Shown here in pieces: positions 24,543 to 32,849 of a stretch of 45,646 nt of DNA. The notes under the pieces are model-generated. The model saw only the letters and a program-made list of their open reading frames with translations, had not been told where the DNA came from and made no database searches. The DNA is from Chitinophaga pinensis. GTDB taxonomy: Bacteria > Bacteroidota > Bacteroidia > CAMBQF01. The translations under genes were made by a program, and so were the position numbers. Position 1 is the stretch's first letter; each line of letters begins with the position of its first letter. The stretch is from positions 1 to 45,646 of the forward strand of contig CAMBQF010000005.1 in the NCBI GenBank assembly GCA_945869825.1, in the 5' to 3' direction.

Positions 24543-24984
24543 TATAAAAAGCCTTCATATTGGTAATTACCAGGCCGCGGTTGGCTTCTATATAATCGTA
24601 AAGCCCAATAGGCGGTTTGCAGGTTAGCGGTATATCCGGAAAAGCCTTGCCAACAGCCGTGGGGTAGGGTACATTAAACACTTCATCAAACAGGTAAAAG
24701 GCCACATCGCCTTTTTTAACCTTGCCTTTTTTAAAGCAGGCCTCAAAATCAAGCGGGGTGGCGTCGGGTATCAACTCCAGCAACTCCAGCTTCAGCGCTT
24801 TTTTACTGCTCTTGGCTTTTATAAATAGCGAGTCTTGCACCACTTTAGAGCCCTTAATGCTCCAGTTTATTTTCAGGGTTTTAGATAGTTCAATGGTAAT
24901 AGTGTCTTTACCACCGGCTATGTTGTTGGCAAGCCCTGCCTGCGTAGCAAAGGCTATCATAAAAAGTGCAATCAGCTTTTTCAT
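24535..24984 (-). CDS. Exported hypothetical protein
   Basis: 149 aa. Signal peptide MKKLIALFMIAFATQAGLA. The mature part is about 130 residues with two Cys (DFEACFKKG and IPLTCKPP) that may form a disulfide. No family was recognised. The start codon overlaps the DoxX-like gene stop (24981-24984, ATGA), so the two are translationally coupled. Convergent with the hemolysin III gene by 8 bp. Confidence 0.75.
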   Translation of the reverse strand: MKKLIALFMIAFATQAGLANNIAGGKDTITIELSKTLKINWSIKGSKVVQDSLFIKAKSSKKALKLELLELIPDATPLDFEACFKKGKVKKGDVAFYLFDEVFNVPYPTAVGKAFPDIPLTCKPPIGLYDYIEANRGLVITNMKAFYIK

Positions 24985-25382
24985 TTAGTTTGGTTTAGGG
25001 GTTTTTGGGTAAATAGCGCTATCCAGTATATAAGCATAAACTGTACTATAAGCCTTGGCCATGCAAAATATGCCATATTGGCTTCTTCGCCTGGTATGCG
25101 CACAAAGCACATGGCTACATGCACAGGTACAAAGGCCAGTAAATGCAGTAGTATAAATAAGGCACCCCAGCGGCGGGTTTGCGGTAGTATAAATAACAGG
25201 CCTGCCAGTATTTCTGTGGCCCCGCTTAGCATTATTAACTGCCCGGCCAACGCCTCATTACCCGGGGGTAATATATAGTCTAGAAGGTTTAAATAGAAGC
25301 CCGGCGCTATAAAATGGTTAACACCACCAGCTATAAATAGAAAAGCAAAGACTCCAATTAGCACTTTTTGACCTGACTTCAT
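24981..25382 (-). CDS. DoxX-like four-helix membrane protein
   Basis: 133 aa with four hydrophobic segments (VLIGVFAFLFIAGGVNHF, LAGQLIMLSGATEILAGLLFIL, WGALFILLHLLAFVPVHVAMC, WPRLIVQFMLIYWIALF). The pattern AGGVNHFI...P..Y and ATEILAGL fits the DoxX/DUF4267-like quinone-oxidoreductase-subunit family. It is coupled by a 4-bp ATGA overlap to the exported hypothetical downstream. It is divergent from the SnoaL-like gene across 118 bp that contain a palindrome, so both sides could share one regulator. Confidence 0.8.
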   Translation of the reverse strand: MKSGQKVLIGVFAFLFIAGGVNHFIAPGFYLNLLDYILPPGNEALAGQLIMLSGATEILAGLLFILPQTRRWGALFILLHLLAFVPVHVAMCFVRIPGEEANMAYFAWPRLIVQFMLIYWIALFTQKPLNQTK

Positions 25383-25429
25383 AAATTTTTATATTTGAAT
25401 ATCAATAAGTTAATAAATATTTTGCATTA

Positions 25430-25460
25430 TAATGTTGAAACATTAAAGTTATAACATTAA
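25430..25460. promoter_or_regulatory. Candidate operator palindrome over the SnoaL/YceI promoter
   Basis: TAATGTT-GA-AACATTA (25430-25445) is a perfect 7+2+7 inverted repeat and covers the -33 TTG. A further half-site AACATTA (25453-25459) runs into the -7 box. Size and placement fit a MarR dimer site; a marR gene lies 1.2 kb downstream in the same direction. Confidence 0.5.
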
Positions 25461-25465
25461 ATTTG
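25435..25465 (+). promoter_or_regulatory. Promoter of the SnoaL-like/yceI genes
   Basis: TTG (25435-25437), 20 nt, TAAATTTG (25458-25465): full match. The expected start near 25470 gives a leader of about 30 nt. Confidence 0.6.
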
Positions 25466-25500
25466 TCTTGTAATTTTAAGTCGAACTAAAAATAAGAACA

Positions 25501-25863
25501 ATGAATACGTTAAAAGCAAAAGTTGACTATTTAAATGGAGAAATTTTAAAAGGCAACATTTTAGGTGCATTTGAAGAGTTGTATGCAGACAATATTATTA
25601 TGCAGGAAAACAACGATGCCCAACGCATTGGTAAAGATGTAAACCGTGAGTACGAAACCAATTTTGTAAACGCAATTGAAGAATTCCACGGTGCCGAAAT
25701 TAAATCGGTAGCGGTAAACGAAGAAACCGGCACTGCCATGGTAGAATCGTTTATGGATGTTACCTTAAAAGGTTACGGCCGTGTAGCCCGCACCCAGGTT
25801 GCTGTGCAAAAATGGGAAGATGGTAAAATTGTTTTCGAACGTTTTTACTACGCAAACAACTAA
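25501..25863 (+). CDS. SnoaL-like / NTF2-fold protein
   Basis: 120 aa, a single cone-shaped NTF2-like domain: FEELYADNIIMQENNDAQRIGKD, then ETNFVNAIEEFHGAEIKSVAVNEETGTAMVESFMDVTLKGYGRVARTQVAVQKWEDGKIVFERFYY in order along the rest. Such proteins can be small isomerases, hydrolases or binding proteins; no catalytic pair can be assigned. It is 37 bp upstream of yceI in the same operon. Confidence 0.8.
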   Translation: MNTLKAKVDYLNGEILKGNILGAFEELYADNIIMQENNDAQRIGKDVNREYETNFVNAIEEFHGAEIKSVAVNEETGTAMVESFMDVTLKGYGRVARTQVAVQKWEDGKIVFERFYYANN

Positions 25864-25900
25864 TTAAAAAATCTATCAACTAAAATAAAACAATTTAACA

Positions 25901-26563
25901 ATGAAAAAAGCACGTTTATTTTCAGCCGCTATCTTATTGGTAGTAACAATAAGCTTCTTGGCCTTTGGTTTAAAAAGCGACAAAATGGTAGGTATTAAAG
26001 CCGCTAACAGCAATGTTTACACTATTGCAAACCCAGATGCCACTACCTGGACATTAGACCGTTCTCACTCAAGCATCAGCTTTGCAGTTGAACACTTAAT
26101 GGTTTCTGAAGTAGAAGGTAAATTCCGCAAGTTTGAAGGTACTATGACCGGCGAAAAAGATGATTACTCTGATGCCGCTGTTGATTTTAAAGCAGAGGTT
26201 AACTCTATTGATACCGACGACGACAAACGCGACGGCCACTTAAAAAGCGATGACTTTTTTAATGCTGACAAATACCCAAACATCTCTTTCAAAAGCAAAA
26301 CCTTTAAAAAACTATCAGGCAATAAGTACCTTTTAACAGGCGATTTAACTATCCGCGATATTACTAAAAGTGTTACCTGGTCGGTAGTTAGCAAACCAAC
26401 CGTAAAAGATCCCTGGGGCAATACCAAAGCCGGTTTTACTGCAAGCTTAACTGTAAACCGTTTTGATTATAACCTAAAATGGAACACCCTAACCGAGGCG
26501 GGTGGAGCCGTTGTAGGTAAAGACGTTAACATTAAAGTAAACGTAGAATTTACCAAAAAATAA
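25901..26563 (+). CDS. YceI-family periplasmic lipocalin-like protein
   Basis: 220 aa. A signal-like N terminus (KKARLFSAAILLVVTISFLAFGL) precedes the YceI domain from ~45: TTWTLDRSHSSISFAVEHLMVSEVEGKFRKFEGTM, DDKRDGHLKSDDFFNADKYPNISFKSK, YLLTGDLTIRDITKSV. YceI proteins form a beta-barrel that binds isoprenoid chains such as polyprenyl or quinone tails in the periplasm, and are often stress-induced. It shares a promoter with the SnoaL-like gene. Confidence 0.92.
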   Translation: MKKARLFSAAILLVVTISFLAFGLKSDKMVGIKAANSNVYTIANPDATTWTLDRSHSSISFAVEHLMVSEVEGKFRKFEGTMTGEKDDYSDAAVDFKAEVNSIDTDDDKRDGHLKSDDFFNADKYPNISFKSKTFKKLSGNKYLLTGDLTIRDITKSVTWSVVSKPTVKDPWGNTKAGFTASLTVNRFDYNLKWNTLTEAGGAVVGKDVNIKVNVEFTKK

Positions 26564-26638
26564 TTGCCATACTACTTTTCTGCTAATGAGGTTAGAAAAT
26601 ATTTAGTTAATTATATTTTAAATTATTATTAAATTTGC

Positions 26639-26670
26639 AGCCCCGGTTTACGCAAAACGTTTCCGGGGCT
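26639..26670 (+). terminator. Hairpin at the yceI end / marR 5' leader
   Basis: agccccgg pairs with ccggggct, with a weaker inner acg/cgt pair. No T-run follows. A TAAATTTG -7 match ends only one base before it (26630-26637), so the hairpin may begin the marR transcript instead of ending yceI. Confidence 0.5.
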
Positions 26671-26681
26671 TATTGTAAACA

Positions 26682-27146
26682 ATGGGTATAGGAGAAGACA
26701 TAAAACAGTCGCGTTTCCGCCACGAGTGGCAGAAAGGAATGATTAACCTGTTATATACTTATAACTGGGTTAGTTACAGCTTAAGGGGATATTTAGAAGA
26801 GTACGACTTGTCGCACCAGCAGTTTAATGTGCTGCGCATACTAAACGGCAGCCACCCTACACCCCTATCTACACAAGAAATACGCAATCGTATGCTCGAT
26901 AAGGCTTCTGATGCATCGCGCATTGTAGACAGGCTTATTGCTAAAGAACTTTTGATAAAAAAAGGCTGCGATAAAGACAAACGCCTGGTTGACGTTAACA
27001 TTACTGATAAAGGTAAAGACCTTGTAAACATACTTATTGATAAGGAGGATGCCATGATTATGAAAATGATGGGTAACCTTTCTGAAGCCGATGTGCATAA
27101 ACTGAACGAACTGCTGGATAAGATAAGGGCAGGCAAAAGTGAATAA
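26682..27146 (+). CDS. MarR-family transcriptional regulator
   Basis: 154 aa winged-helix regulator. The DNA-binding segment is STQEIRNRMLDKASDASRIVDRLIAKELLIKKGCDKDKRLVDVNITDKGKDL, with the family's D.R...V.IT..G wing. The dimerisation helices surround it (MINLLYTYNWVSYSLRGYLEEYDLSHQQFNVLRIL, and the C-terminal helix). MarR dimers bind short palindromes and release on ligand or oxidation. Context with SnoaL-like and YceI genes and the palindrome at 25430 suggests it controls that operon and maybe the DoxX-like side. Confidence 0.92.
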   Translation: MGIGEDIKQSRFRHEWQKGMINLLYTYNWVSYSLRGYLEEYDLSHQQFNVLRILNGSHPTPLSTQEIRNRMLDKASDASRIVDRLIAKELLIKKGCDKDKRLVDVNITDKGKDLVNILIDKEDAMIMKMMGNLSEADVHKLNELLDKIRAGKSE

Positions 27147-27150
27147 TATT

Positions 27151-27180
27151 TAGCCCCGTTAGGGGCTTTTTTATTTTTTT
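27151..27180 (+). terminator. Terminator of marR
   Basis: agcccc-gtta-ggggct followed by a long T-run; 6 bases after the stop region. Confidence 0.85.
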
Positions 27181-27247
27181 TAACAACGATTTTTAGCTGT
27201 TGGCAATTTTTTTATTAACCGCTCTTTCTTTGTAAGACTTTATTGCC

Positions 27248-27255
27248 TACTTTTG
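27248..27255 (+). promoter_or_regulatory. -7 box candidate of the atp operon
   Basis: TACTTTTG matches TAnnTTTG, 27 bases before the GTG at 27282. A TTTG at 27229-27232 lies 15 bases upstream, shorter than the usual spacing. Confidence 0.4.
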
Positions 27256-27281
27256 CACTCGATTAAAAAAAGGTCTAAAAG

Positions 27282-28469
27282 GTGCGTACTTCAACATATA
27301 ACAAGCTAAAAATCAGTAAATTAAGTTTATTGTTGGCTGTTTTTGCTATGATATTTTTAAATATAGCATTATTGGCTAATGAGCCCGCTCCACATGGAAA
27401 TGAGGAGGCTAAAACTGAAAACCATAACGGCCAGGGTGCTGAAAATACAGACCATACCACTACGGCTGCTACCGGTCACGATGAGTTTGACGGTCATGGC
27501 GAAGAGGACAAGAAGTTTAACCCGGGCGAGATGATTTTGGAACACATTGGCGATGCGCACGACTGGCACCTGTTTGGCGATGTTGCTGTTCCACTTCCCG
27601 TTATCCTGTATTCGAAAGAAAAAGGTTTCAGCGTTTTCCTTTCTTCAGCATTTGAGCATGGCCATAAAGAAGTTAATGGCTACAAATTATTACATAACGG
27701 CAAAGTAGCCACTGTTGATGGCAGCGAGTTTTACGACTTTTCAATCACCAAAAATGTATCCATCCTTTTTGCCAGCCTTTTCTTAATGTGTGTTATCTTT
27801 ATAAGCGTTGCCCGCTCGTTTGCTAAAAACCGCGGCAAGGCTCCTAAAGGCATCCAAGCTATATTCGAACCATTTATTGTCTTCATCCGCGATGATGTTT
27901 CTAAAGCATCTATCGGGCCTAAGTACGAAAAATATACCCCATACCTGTTAATGATATTCTTCTTTATATGGATTAATAACATGATGGGCCTTGTACCGTT
28001 CCCTCCTCCTTTTGGTGGTAACCTAACAGGCAATATAGCCGTGACGGTTACTCTTGCGGTACTTACATTTATTATTACCCATGTTAGTGCAAACAAAAAT
28101 TACTGGTCGCACATATTTAACCCACCGGGCGTTCCCGGCTTCGTATTGCCAATATTAATTCCTATTGAGATTATGGGTGTTTTCATTAAGCCGGTAGTAT
28201 TAACACTGCGTCTTTTTGCAAACATCACGGCAGGCCACATTATCGGTTTAGCTTTCATCAGCCTTATCTTTATTTTTGGCGAGATGAATGCCGGTGCCGG
28301 TTACGGTGTTGCTGTTTTCTCAGTAGCTTTTAAAGTGTTTATGCTTGTGTTAGAGTTGCTGGTAGCCTTTTTACAGGCTTACGTGTTCACCCTGCTATCG
28401 GCCATATACATTGGCACTGCGGTAGAGGAGCACCACCACGATGAGCACGACCATGCACACGCACACTAA
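27282..28469 (+). CDS. atpB: ATP synthase F0 subunit a
   Basis: 395 aa, starting at GTG. This start is chosen because it gives an export-type N terminus (KLSLLLAVFAMIFLNIALLA) as is usual for Bacteroidota subunit a. Residues ~30-75 are acidic and His-rich, predicted outside the membrane. The channel part follows, with the essential Arg in PVVLTLRLFANITAGHII, and helices to the end. The C terminus is a His-rich tail (EEHHHDEHDHAHAH). Subunit a forms the two proton half-channels next to the c-ring. First gene of atpBEFHAG. Confidence 0.95.
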   Translation: MRTSTYNKLKISKLSLLLAVFAMIFLNIALLANEPAPHGNEEAKTENHNGQGAENTDHTTTAATGHDEFDGHGEEDKKFNPGEMILEHIGDAHDWHLFGDVAVPLPVILYSKEKGFSVFLSSAFEHGHKEVNGYKLLHNGKVATVDGSEFYDFSITKNVSILFASLFLMCVIFISVARSFAKNRGKAPKGIQAIFEPFIVFIRDDVSKASIGPKYEKYTPYLLMIFFFIWINNMMGLVPFPPPFGGNLTGNIAVTVTLAVLTFIITHVSANKNYWSHIFNPPGVPGFVLPILIPIEIMGVFIKPVVLTLRLFANITAGHIIGLAFISLIFIFGEMNAGAGYGVAVFSVAFKVFMLVLELLVAFLQAYVFTLLSAIYIGTAVEEHHHDEHDHAHAH

Positions 28470-28473
28470 TTAG

Positions 28474-28752
<279 letters not shown>

Positions 28753-28785
28753 TTATTCTAAGTACACTGAAGAATTAAAATTTTT

Positions 28786-28818
28786 AAACCGTTGCCAACG
28801 GTTGGTTGGCAACGGTTT
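28786..28818 (+). terminator. Perfect 14-bp hairpin between atpE and atpF
   Basis: aaaccgttgccaac (28786-28799) and gttggcaacggttt (28805-28818), loop ggttg. It lies 34 bases after atpE and 41 before atpF, inside the operon. There is no T-run after it, so partial termination or 3'-end protection of an atpBE transcript is more likely than full termination. Confidence 0.7.
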
Positions 28819-28859
28819 ATTTAAAAAGTAAAAAACACACTATAAACTATACAACACGT

Positions 28860-29354
28860 ATGGATTTAATAAAACCCGAGTTAGGCTTATTGTTTTGGAT
28901 GGTTGTTTCCTTCCTTATCGTTTTCTTTTTACTTAAAAAGTTTGCGTGGAAACCTATACTTGATATGCTTAAAGAGCGCGAAACAAGCATTGAAAGCGCC
29001 CTACAGGCTGCAGAAAATGCTAAGTTTGAAATGGCCCGTTTGCAAGCCAACAACGAGCAGCTTATTCAGGAAGCTAAAGCCGAGCGCGACAACATTTTAA
29101 AAGCTGCCCGCGAAGCCAAAGAAAACATGATTAGCGAAGCTAAGGACAAAGCTACCCAGGAAGCCGACCGCCTTATTAAAATTGCCCGCGAAAACATCAA
29201 TAACGAAAAGATGGCGGCCATTACCGATTTGAAAAACCAGGTGGCTTTACTATCGGTAGAAATTGCTGAGAAGTTGATTAAGGCTGAACTGGCTAATAAA
29301 GAAAGCCAAAAAGACCTTATTAATAAATATTTAGAAGAAGCTAAGTTAAACTAA
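28860..29354 (+). CDS. atpF: ATP synthase F0 subunit b
   Basis: 164 aa from the ATG at 28860 (MDLIKPELGLLFWMVVSFLIVFFLLKKF). An upstream TTG frame at 28806 runs through the hairpin and is rejected. One N-terminal membrane helix is followed by a long charged coiled coil (EAKAERDNILKAAREAKENMISEAKDKATQEADRLI), the peripheral stalk. One base separates its stop from atpH. Confidence 0.95.
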   Translation: MDLIKPELGLLFWMVVSFLIVFFLLKKFAWKPILDMLKERETSIESALQAAENAKFEMARLQANNEQLIQEAKAERDNILKAAREAKENMISEAKDKATQEADRLIKIARENINNEKMAAITDLKNQVALLSVEIAEKLIKAELANKESQKDLINKYLEEAKLN

Positions 29355-29355
29355 C

Positions 29356-29916
29356 ATGAGCGGAGGAGGCATAGTAGCTACACGGTACGCCAAATCATTA
29401 TTCGATTTGGCCAAAGAGCAGGGGCAGCAAGAGGTTGTTTTTGCCGATATGGCAGTTATTGCCGAGGCTTGCCGTGCTAACCGCGAGCTTGTGGTGCTGT
29501 TTAACAGCCCTGTTATAAACACTGACAAAAAGAAAGCTGTTGTTGATGCTATTTTTGCAAGCCAAATTGGCAAAATGACATTGGCCTTTTTAAATATAAT
29601 ACTAACCAAACGCAGGGAACACTATGTACCTGGTATTGCCGTTGAGTATTTAAAAATGTATAACCTGTTTAAAGGCATTGAAACAGCCAGTGTAACAACT
29701 GCCGCTCCTTTAGATGAAGAAACGCGCAACAAAATTAGTGCGTTGGTGCATAAACAAACAGGCAAAGAAGTTCAGCTTACAGAAAAAATTGACGCTAACA
29801 TTATTGGCGGCTTTATATTACGTTTTGGCGATAAGCAAATTGATACCAGCATATCTGGCAAGATACGCGAATTGGGCAAGGAGTTTGACCAGAACCTATA
29901 CGTTAAAGAATACTAA
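29356..29916 (+). CDS. atpH: ATP synthase F1 subunit delta
   Basis: 186 aa. N-terminal six-helix domain (ATRYAKSLFDLAKEQGQQEVVFADM) that binds the alpha subunit tip, and C-terminal IDANIIGGFILRFGDKQIDTSISGKIRELGKEF. It connects the peripheral stalk to F1. The start lies one base after the atpF stop, 23 bp before atpA. Confidence 0.94.
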   Translation: MSGGGIVATRYAKSLFDLAKEQGQQEVVFADMAVIAEACRANRELVVLFNSPVINTDKKKAVVDAIFASQIGKMTLAFLNIILTKRREHYVPGIAVEYLKMYNLFKGIETASVTTAAPLDEETRNKISALVHKQTGKEVQLTEKIDANIIGGFILRFGDKQIDTSISGKIRELGKEFDQNLYVKEY

Positions 29917-29939
29917 TAATTTTTTAAAACTTAACAGTA

Positions 29940-31520
29940 ATGGCAGAAGTAAAACCTGCAGAAGTATCGGCGATATTGCGCCAACAGTTGGCCGGCTACA
30001 AAACAGCCGCCGAATTGGAAGAAGTAGGCACAGTGCTACAAGTGGGCGATGGTATTGCCCGCATTTACGGTTTGGACAACGTACAGGCCGGCGAGCTTAT
30101 TGAGTTTGAGAACGGCCTGCAAGGCATCGTTCTTAACTTAGAGGCCGACAACGTAGGCGCTGTATTACTGGGTGCTTCGGGCGATATTAAAGAAGGCGCT
30201 ACCGCTAAACGTACAGGCCGTATTGCCTCTATACGCGTTGGCGAAAGCATGGTGGGCCGGGTGGTAAACACACTGGGCGAACCTATTGATGGCAAAGGCC
30301 CTATTGGTGGCGAATTGTTTGAGATGCCTCTGGAGCGCAAAGCACCAGGCGTTATCTTCCGCCAGCCGGTAAACGAGCCATTGCAAACAGGTATCAAAGC
30401 TATCGACGCGATGATTCCTATTGGCCGTGGCCAACGTGAGCTTATCATTGGCGACCGCCAAACAGGTAAAACTACCGTTGCTATCGATACCATTATTAAC
30501 CAGAAAGAGTTTTACGAAGCAGGCCAGCCTGTATTTTGTATATATGTAGCCTGCGGACAAAAAGGCTCTACCGTTGCCGGCATCGTCCGTACGCTTGAAG
30601 AAAATGGCGCTATGCCATACACTGTAGTAGTTTGTGCAACAGCATCAGACCCTGCACCTATGCAGTTCTTTGCTCCGTTTGCCGGTGCTGCTATTGGCGA
30701 GTATTTCCGCGATACCGGCCGTCCGGCCCTTATTGTGTACGATGACTTGTCTAAACAAGCCGTTGCTTACCGCGAGGTGTCTTTATTACTTCGTCGCCCA
30801 CCGGGGCGCGAGGCTTACCCTGGTGACGTATTCTACCTTCACAGCCGCTTGTTAGAGCGTGCAGCTAAGGTAAATGCTAACGACGATATTGCTAAAAACA
30901 TGAACGACCTTCCACCATCATTAGTGGGTAAGGTTAAAGGTGGTGGCTCGTTAACAGCCCTTCCAATCATTGAAACACAAGCAGGCGACGTATCAGCATA
31001 CATCCCAACCAACGTAATTTCTATTACTGATGGGCAGATTTTCCTTGAGTCGAACTTGTTCAACGCAGGTATACGTCCGGCTATCAACGTAGGTATTTCG
31101 GTATCTCGTGTAGGTGGTAACGCCCAAATTAAATCAATGAAAAAAATTGCCGGTACGTTAAAGCTTGACCAGGCCCAGTTCCGCGAGTTAGAGGCGTTCT
31201 CTAAATTCGGTTCAGACCTTGATGCTGCAACAAAATCGGTACTAGATAAAGGTGCCCGCAACGTTGAAATCCTTAAGCAAGCCCAGTTCTCTCCACTACG
31301 TGTAGAGCAGCAGGTAGCTATTATTTACTGCGGTACTAAAGGCCTGTTGCGCGATGTGCCTGTTGAGAAGGTAAAAGAGTTTGAAGCTAATTTCCTTGCC
31401 CTGCTTGAAGCACAACACAAAAACGTGCTTGACGGTTTGAAAAAAGGCCAGCTAACAGACGAAATTACCAATACATTAGAAAGTGTTGCCCGCGATTTGT
31501 CGAGCACTTATAAAGCTTAA
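29940..31520 (+). CDS. atpA: ATP synthase F1 subunit alpha
   Basis: 526 aa, full length. Walker A GDRQTGKT in [31 protein letters not shown], the signature [14 protein letters not shown] and the arginine finger of the SRVGG segment are present. The N-terminal beta-barrel ([22 protein letters not shown]) is intact. Alpha subunits hold the non-catalytic nucleotide sites. Confidence 0.98.
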   Translation: MAEVKPAEVSAILRQQLAGYKTAAELEEVGTVLQVGDGIARIYGLDNVQAGELIEFENGLQGIVLNLEADNVGAVLLGASGDIKEGATAKRTGRIASIRVGESMVGRVVNTLGEPIDGKGPIGGELFEMPLERKAPGVIFRQPVNEPLQTGIKAIDAMIPIGRGQRELIIGDRQTGKTTVAIDTIINQKEFYEAGQPVFCIYVACGQKGSTVAGIVRTLEENGAMPYTVVVCATASDPAPMQFFAPFAGAAIGEYFRDTGRPALIVYDDLSKQAVAYREVSLLLRRPPGREAYPGDVFYLHSRLLERAAKVNANDDIAKNMNDLPPSLVGKVKGGGSLTALPIIETQAGDVSAYIPTNVISITDGQIFLESNLFNAGIRPAINVGISVSRVGGNAQIKSMKKIAGTLKLDQAQFRELEAFSKFGSDLDAATKSVLDKGARNVEILKQAQFSPLRVEQQVAIIYCGTKGLLRDVPVEKVKEFEANFLALLEAQHKNVLDGLKKGQLTDEITNTLESVARDLSSTYKA

Positions 31521-31531
31521 TAAAATAATAA

Positions 31532-32416
31532 ATGCCGAGTTTAAAAGAGGTTAAAACCCGCATAGTATCGGTAAGCTCTACCGTACAAATTACCAGCGCA
31601 ATGAAGATGGTATCTGCCGCTAAATTAAAGCGTGCACAAGATGCTATTACCCAAATGCGCCCCTATGCAACCAAACTCCGCGAGATTTTGGAAAACCTGA
31701 GCGGTACCCTTGACACTTCAGAAAGTGCTTTTTCTCAAGAGCGCGAGGTTAAAAAGGTATTGGTTGTGGTTATTACATCTAACCGCGGCTTGTGCGGCGC
31801 GTTTAACGCCAACGTACTAAAACAGGTACGCCTAATGTTAAACACAAAATACCCTGCACAAAACCAGGCCGGTAACGTATCGTTTGTTACGTTGGGTAAA
31901 AAAGCTACCGACTTTTACACCAAAAACAAGTTTAACGTTGTGTTGGCTGATAATGGCGTATTTGATGGCCTTAGCTTTGCCAAAGCAAGCTCTATTGCCG
32001 AGTTTATAATGGCTGGCTTTACCGCAGGCGATTATGATGCTGTTGAGATTGTTTACAACAGTTTTAAAAACGCAGCTGTGCAAGAGCTTAAAGCCGAACA
32101 GTTTTTACCGGTGGTAACTGCTGCCCCTGCTGCAGGTGCTAAAAAGGCAATGGCTAACGATTACATTTTTGAGCCATCGAAAGAAGAGATAGTAAAAGAC
32201 CTTATACCAAAGTCGTTGAAAACGCAACTGTACAAGGCTTTATTAGACTCTCACGCATCAGAACACGGTGCACGTATGACAGCCATGCACAAAGCAACAG
32301 ATAACGCTAAAGAGCTTATTAAAGAGCTTAAGCTTACTTACAACAAGGCCCGCCAGGCTTCTATTACTAACGATATCCTTGAGATTGTTGGTGGTGCCGA
32401 AGCATTGAATGGTTAA
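31532..32416 (+). CDS. atpG: ATP synthase F1 subunit gamma
   Basis: 294 aa. The N-terminal helix (EVKTRIVSVSSTVQITSAMKMVSAAKLKRAQDAI) and C-terminal helix (ARMTAMHKATDNAKELIKELKLTYNKARQASITNDILEIVGGAEAL) form the rotor coiled coil; the middle fold contains SNRGLCGAFNANV. Last gene of the cluster; atpD (beta) and atpC (epsilon) are not in the window. Confidence 0.97.
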   Translation: MPSLKEVKTRIVSVSSTVQITSAMKMVSAAKLKRAQDAITQMRPYATKLREILENLSGTLDTSESAFSQEREVKKVLVVVITSNRGLCGAFNANVLKQVRLMLNTKYPAQNQAGNVSFVTLGKKATDFYTKNKFNVVLADNGVFDGLSFAKASSIAEFIMAGFTAGDYDAVEIVYNSFKNAAVQELKAEQFLPVVTAAPAAGAKKAMANDYIFEPSKEEIVKDLIPKSLKTQLYKALLDSHASEHGARMTAMHKATDNAKELIKELKLTYNKARQASITNDILEIVGGAEALNG

Positions 32417-32420
32417 ACAG

Positions 32421-32450
32421 CCCCTCCCTAACCCTCCCCAAGGGGAGGGA
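32421..32450. repeat. GC-rich palindrome after atpG
   Basis: Blocks cccctccc and ccctcccc face aggggaggga; the shape resembles the hairpin chain at 33521-33600. Confidence 0.45.
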
Positions 32451-32461
32451 ACTAAAATAGT

Positions 32462-32492
32462 AAAGCCCCATTCGGAAGAGTGGGGCTTTTTG
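32462..32492 (+). terminator. Terminator of the atp operon
   Basis: aaagccccattc pairs with gagtggggcttt (12-bp stem, one G-U) followed by a T-run. Confidence 0.85.
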
Positions 32493-32849
32493 TTTTAATA
32501 ATGCGCAAAGGCTACTTTTTGCACGGGTATGTTATTGCCTTTGGGTTATGTTGTATATCAATCTGCTAGTTGTGGTTTTAGGATGTAAACTAACTAAACC
32601 TTACACCATATACCTTTGATGTAAATATTTTTTTAGTTTTTATAGTACTGTATATTAGTTAGTTATATGTTTATCTGGATGTTTTCTGGGTTAAAATCAA
32701 AAAAACCTTACACAATGTTGTAACCTTATCTAGAGGGTGGCGTTATAATGGTCGAAATATAAATTTAGACACACCTAAAATATTCTATAGCATATACCTC
32801 TACTCTAAATAGTTATTAGTCGAAATCCAAAATCTAATACGAGGTATAT
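32493..32849. other. A/T-rich leader region of the sigma factor gene
   Basis: About 360 bases without an open frame of note. A TACCTTTG match to the -7 box lies at 32611-32618, which would leave a leader of ~230 nt, but no -33 box was found. No clear hairpin was recognised. Confidence 0.4.

Noticed and set aside
28806-28859. TTG start for atpF giving 18 extra residues
   Set aside because: It lies in the hairpin and would put a charged stretch before the membrane helix.
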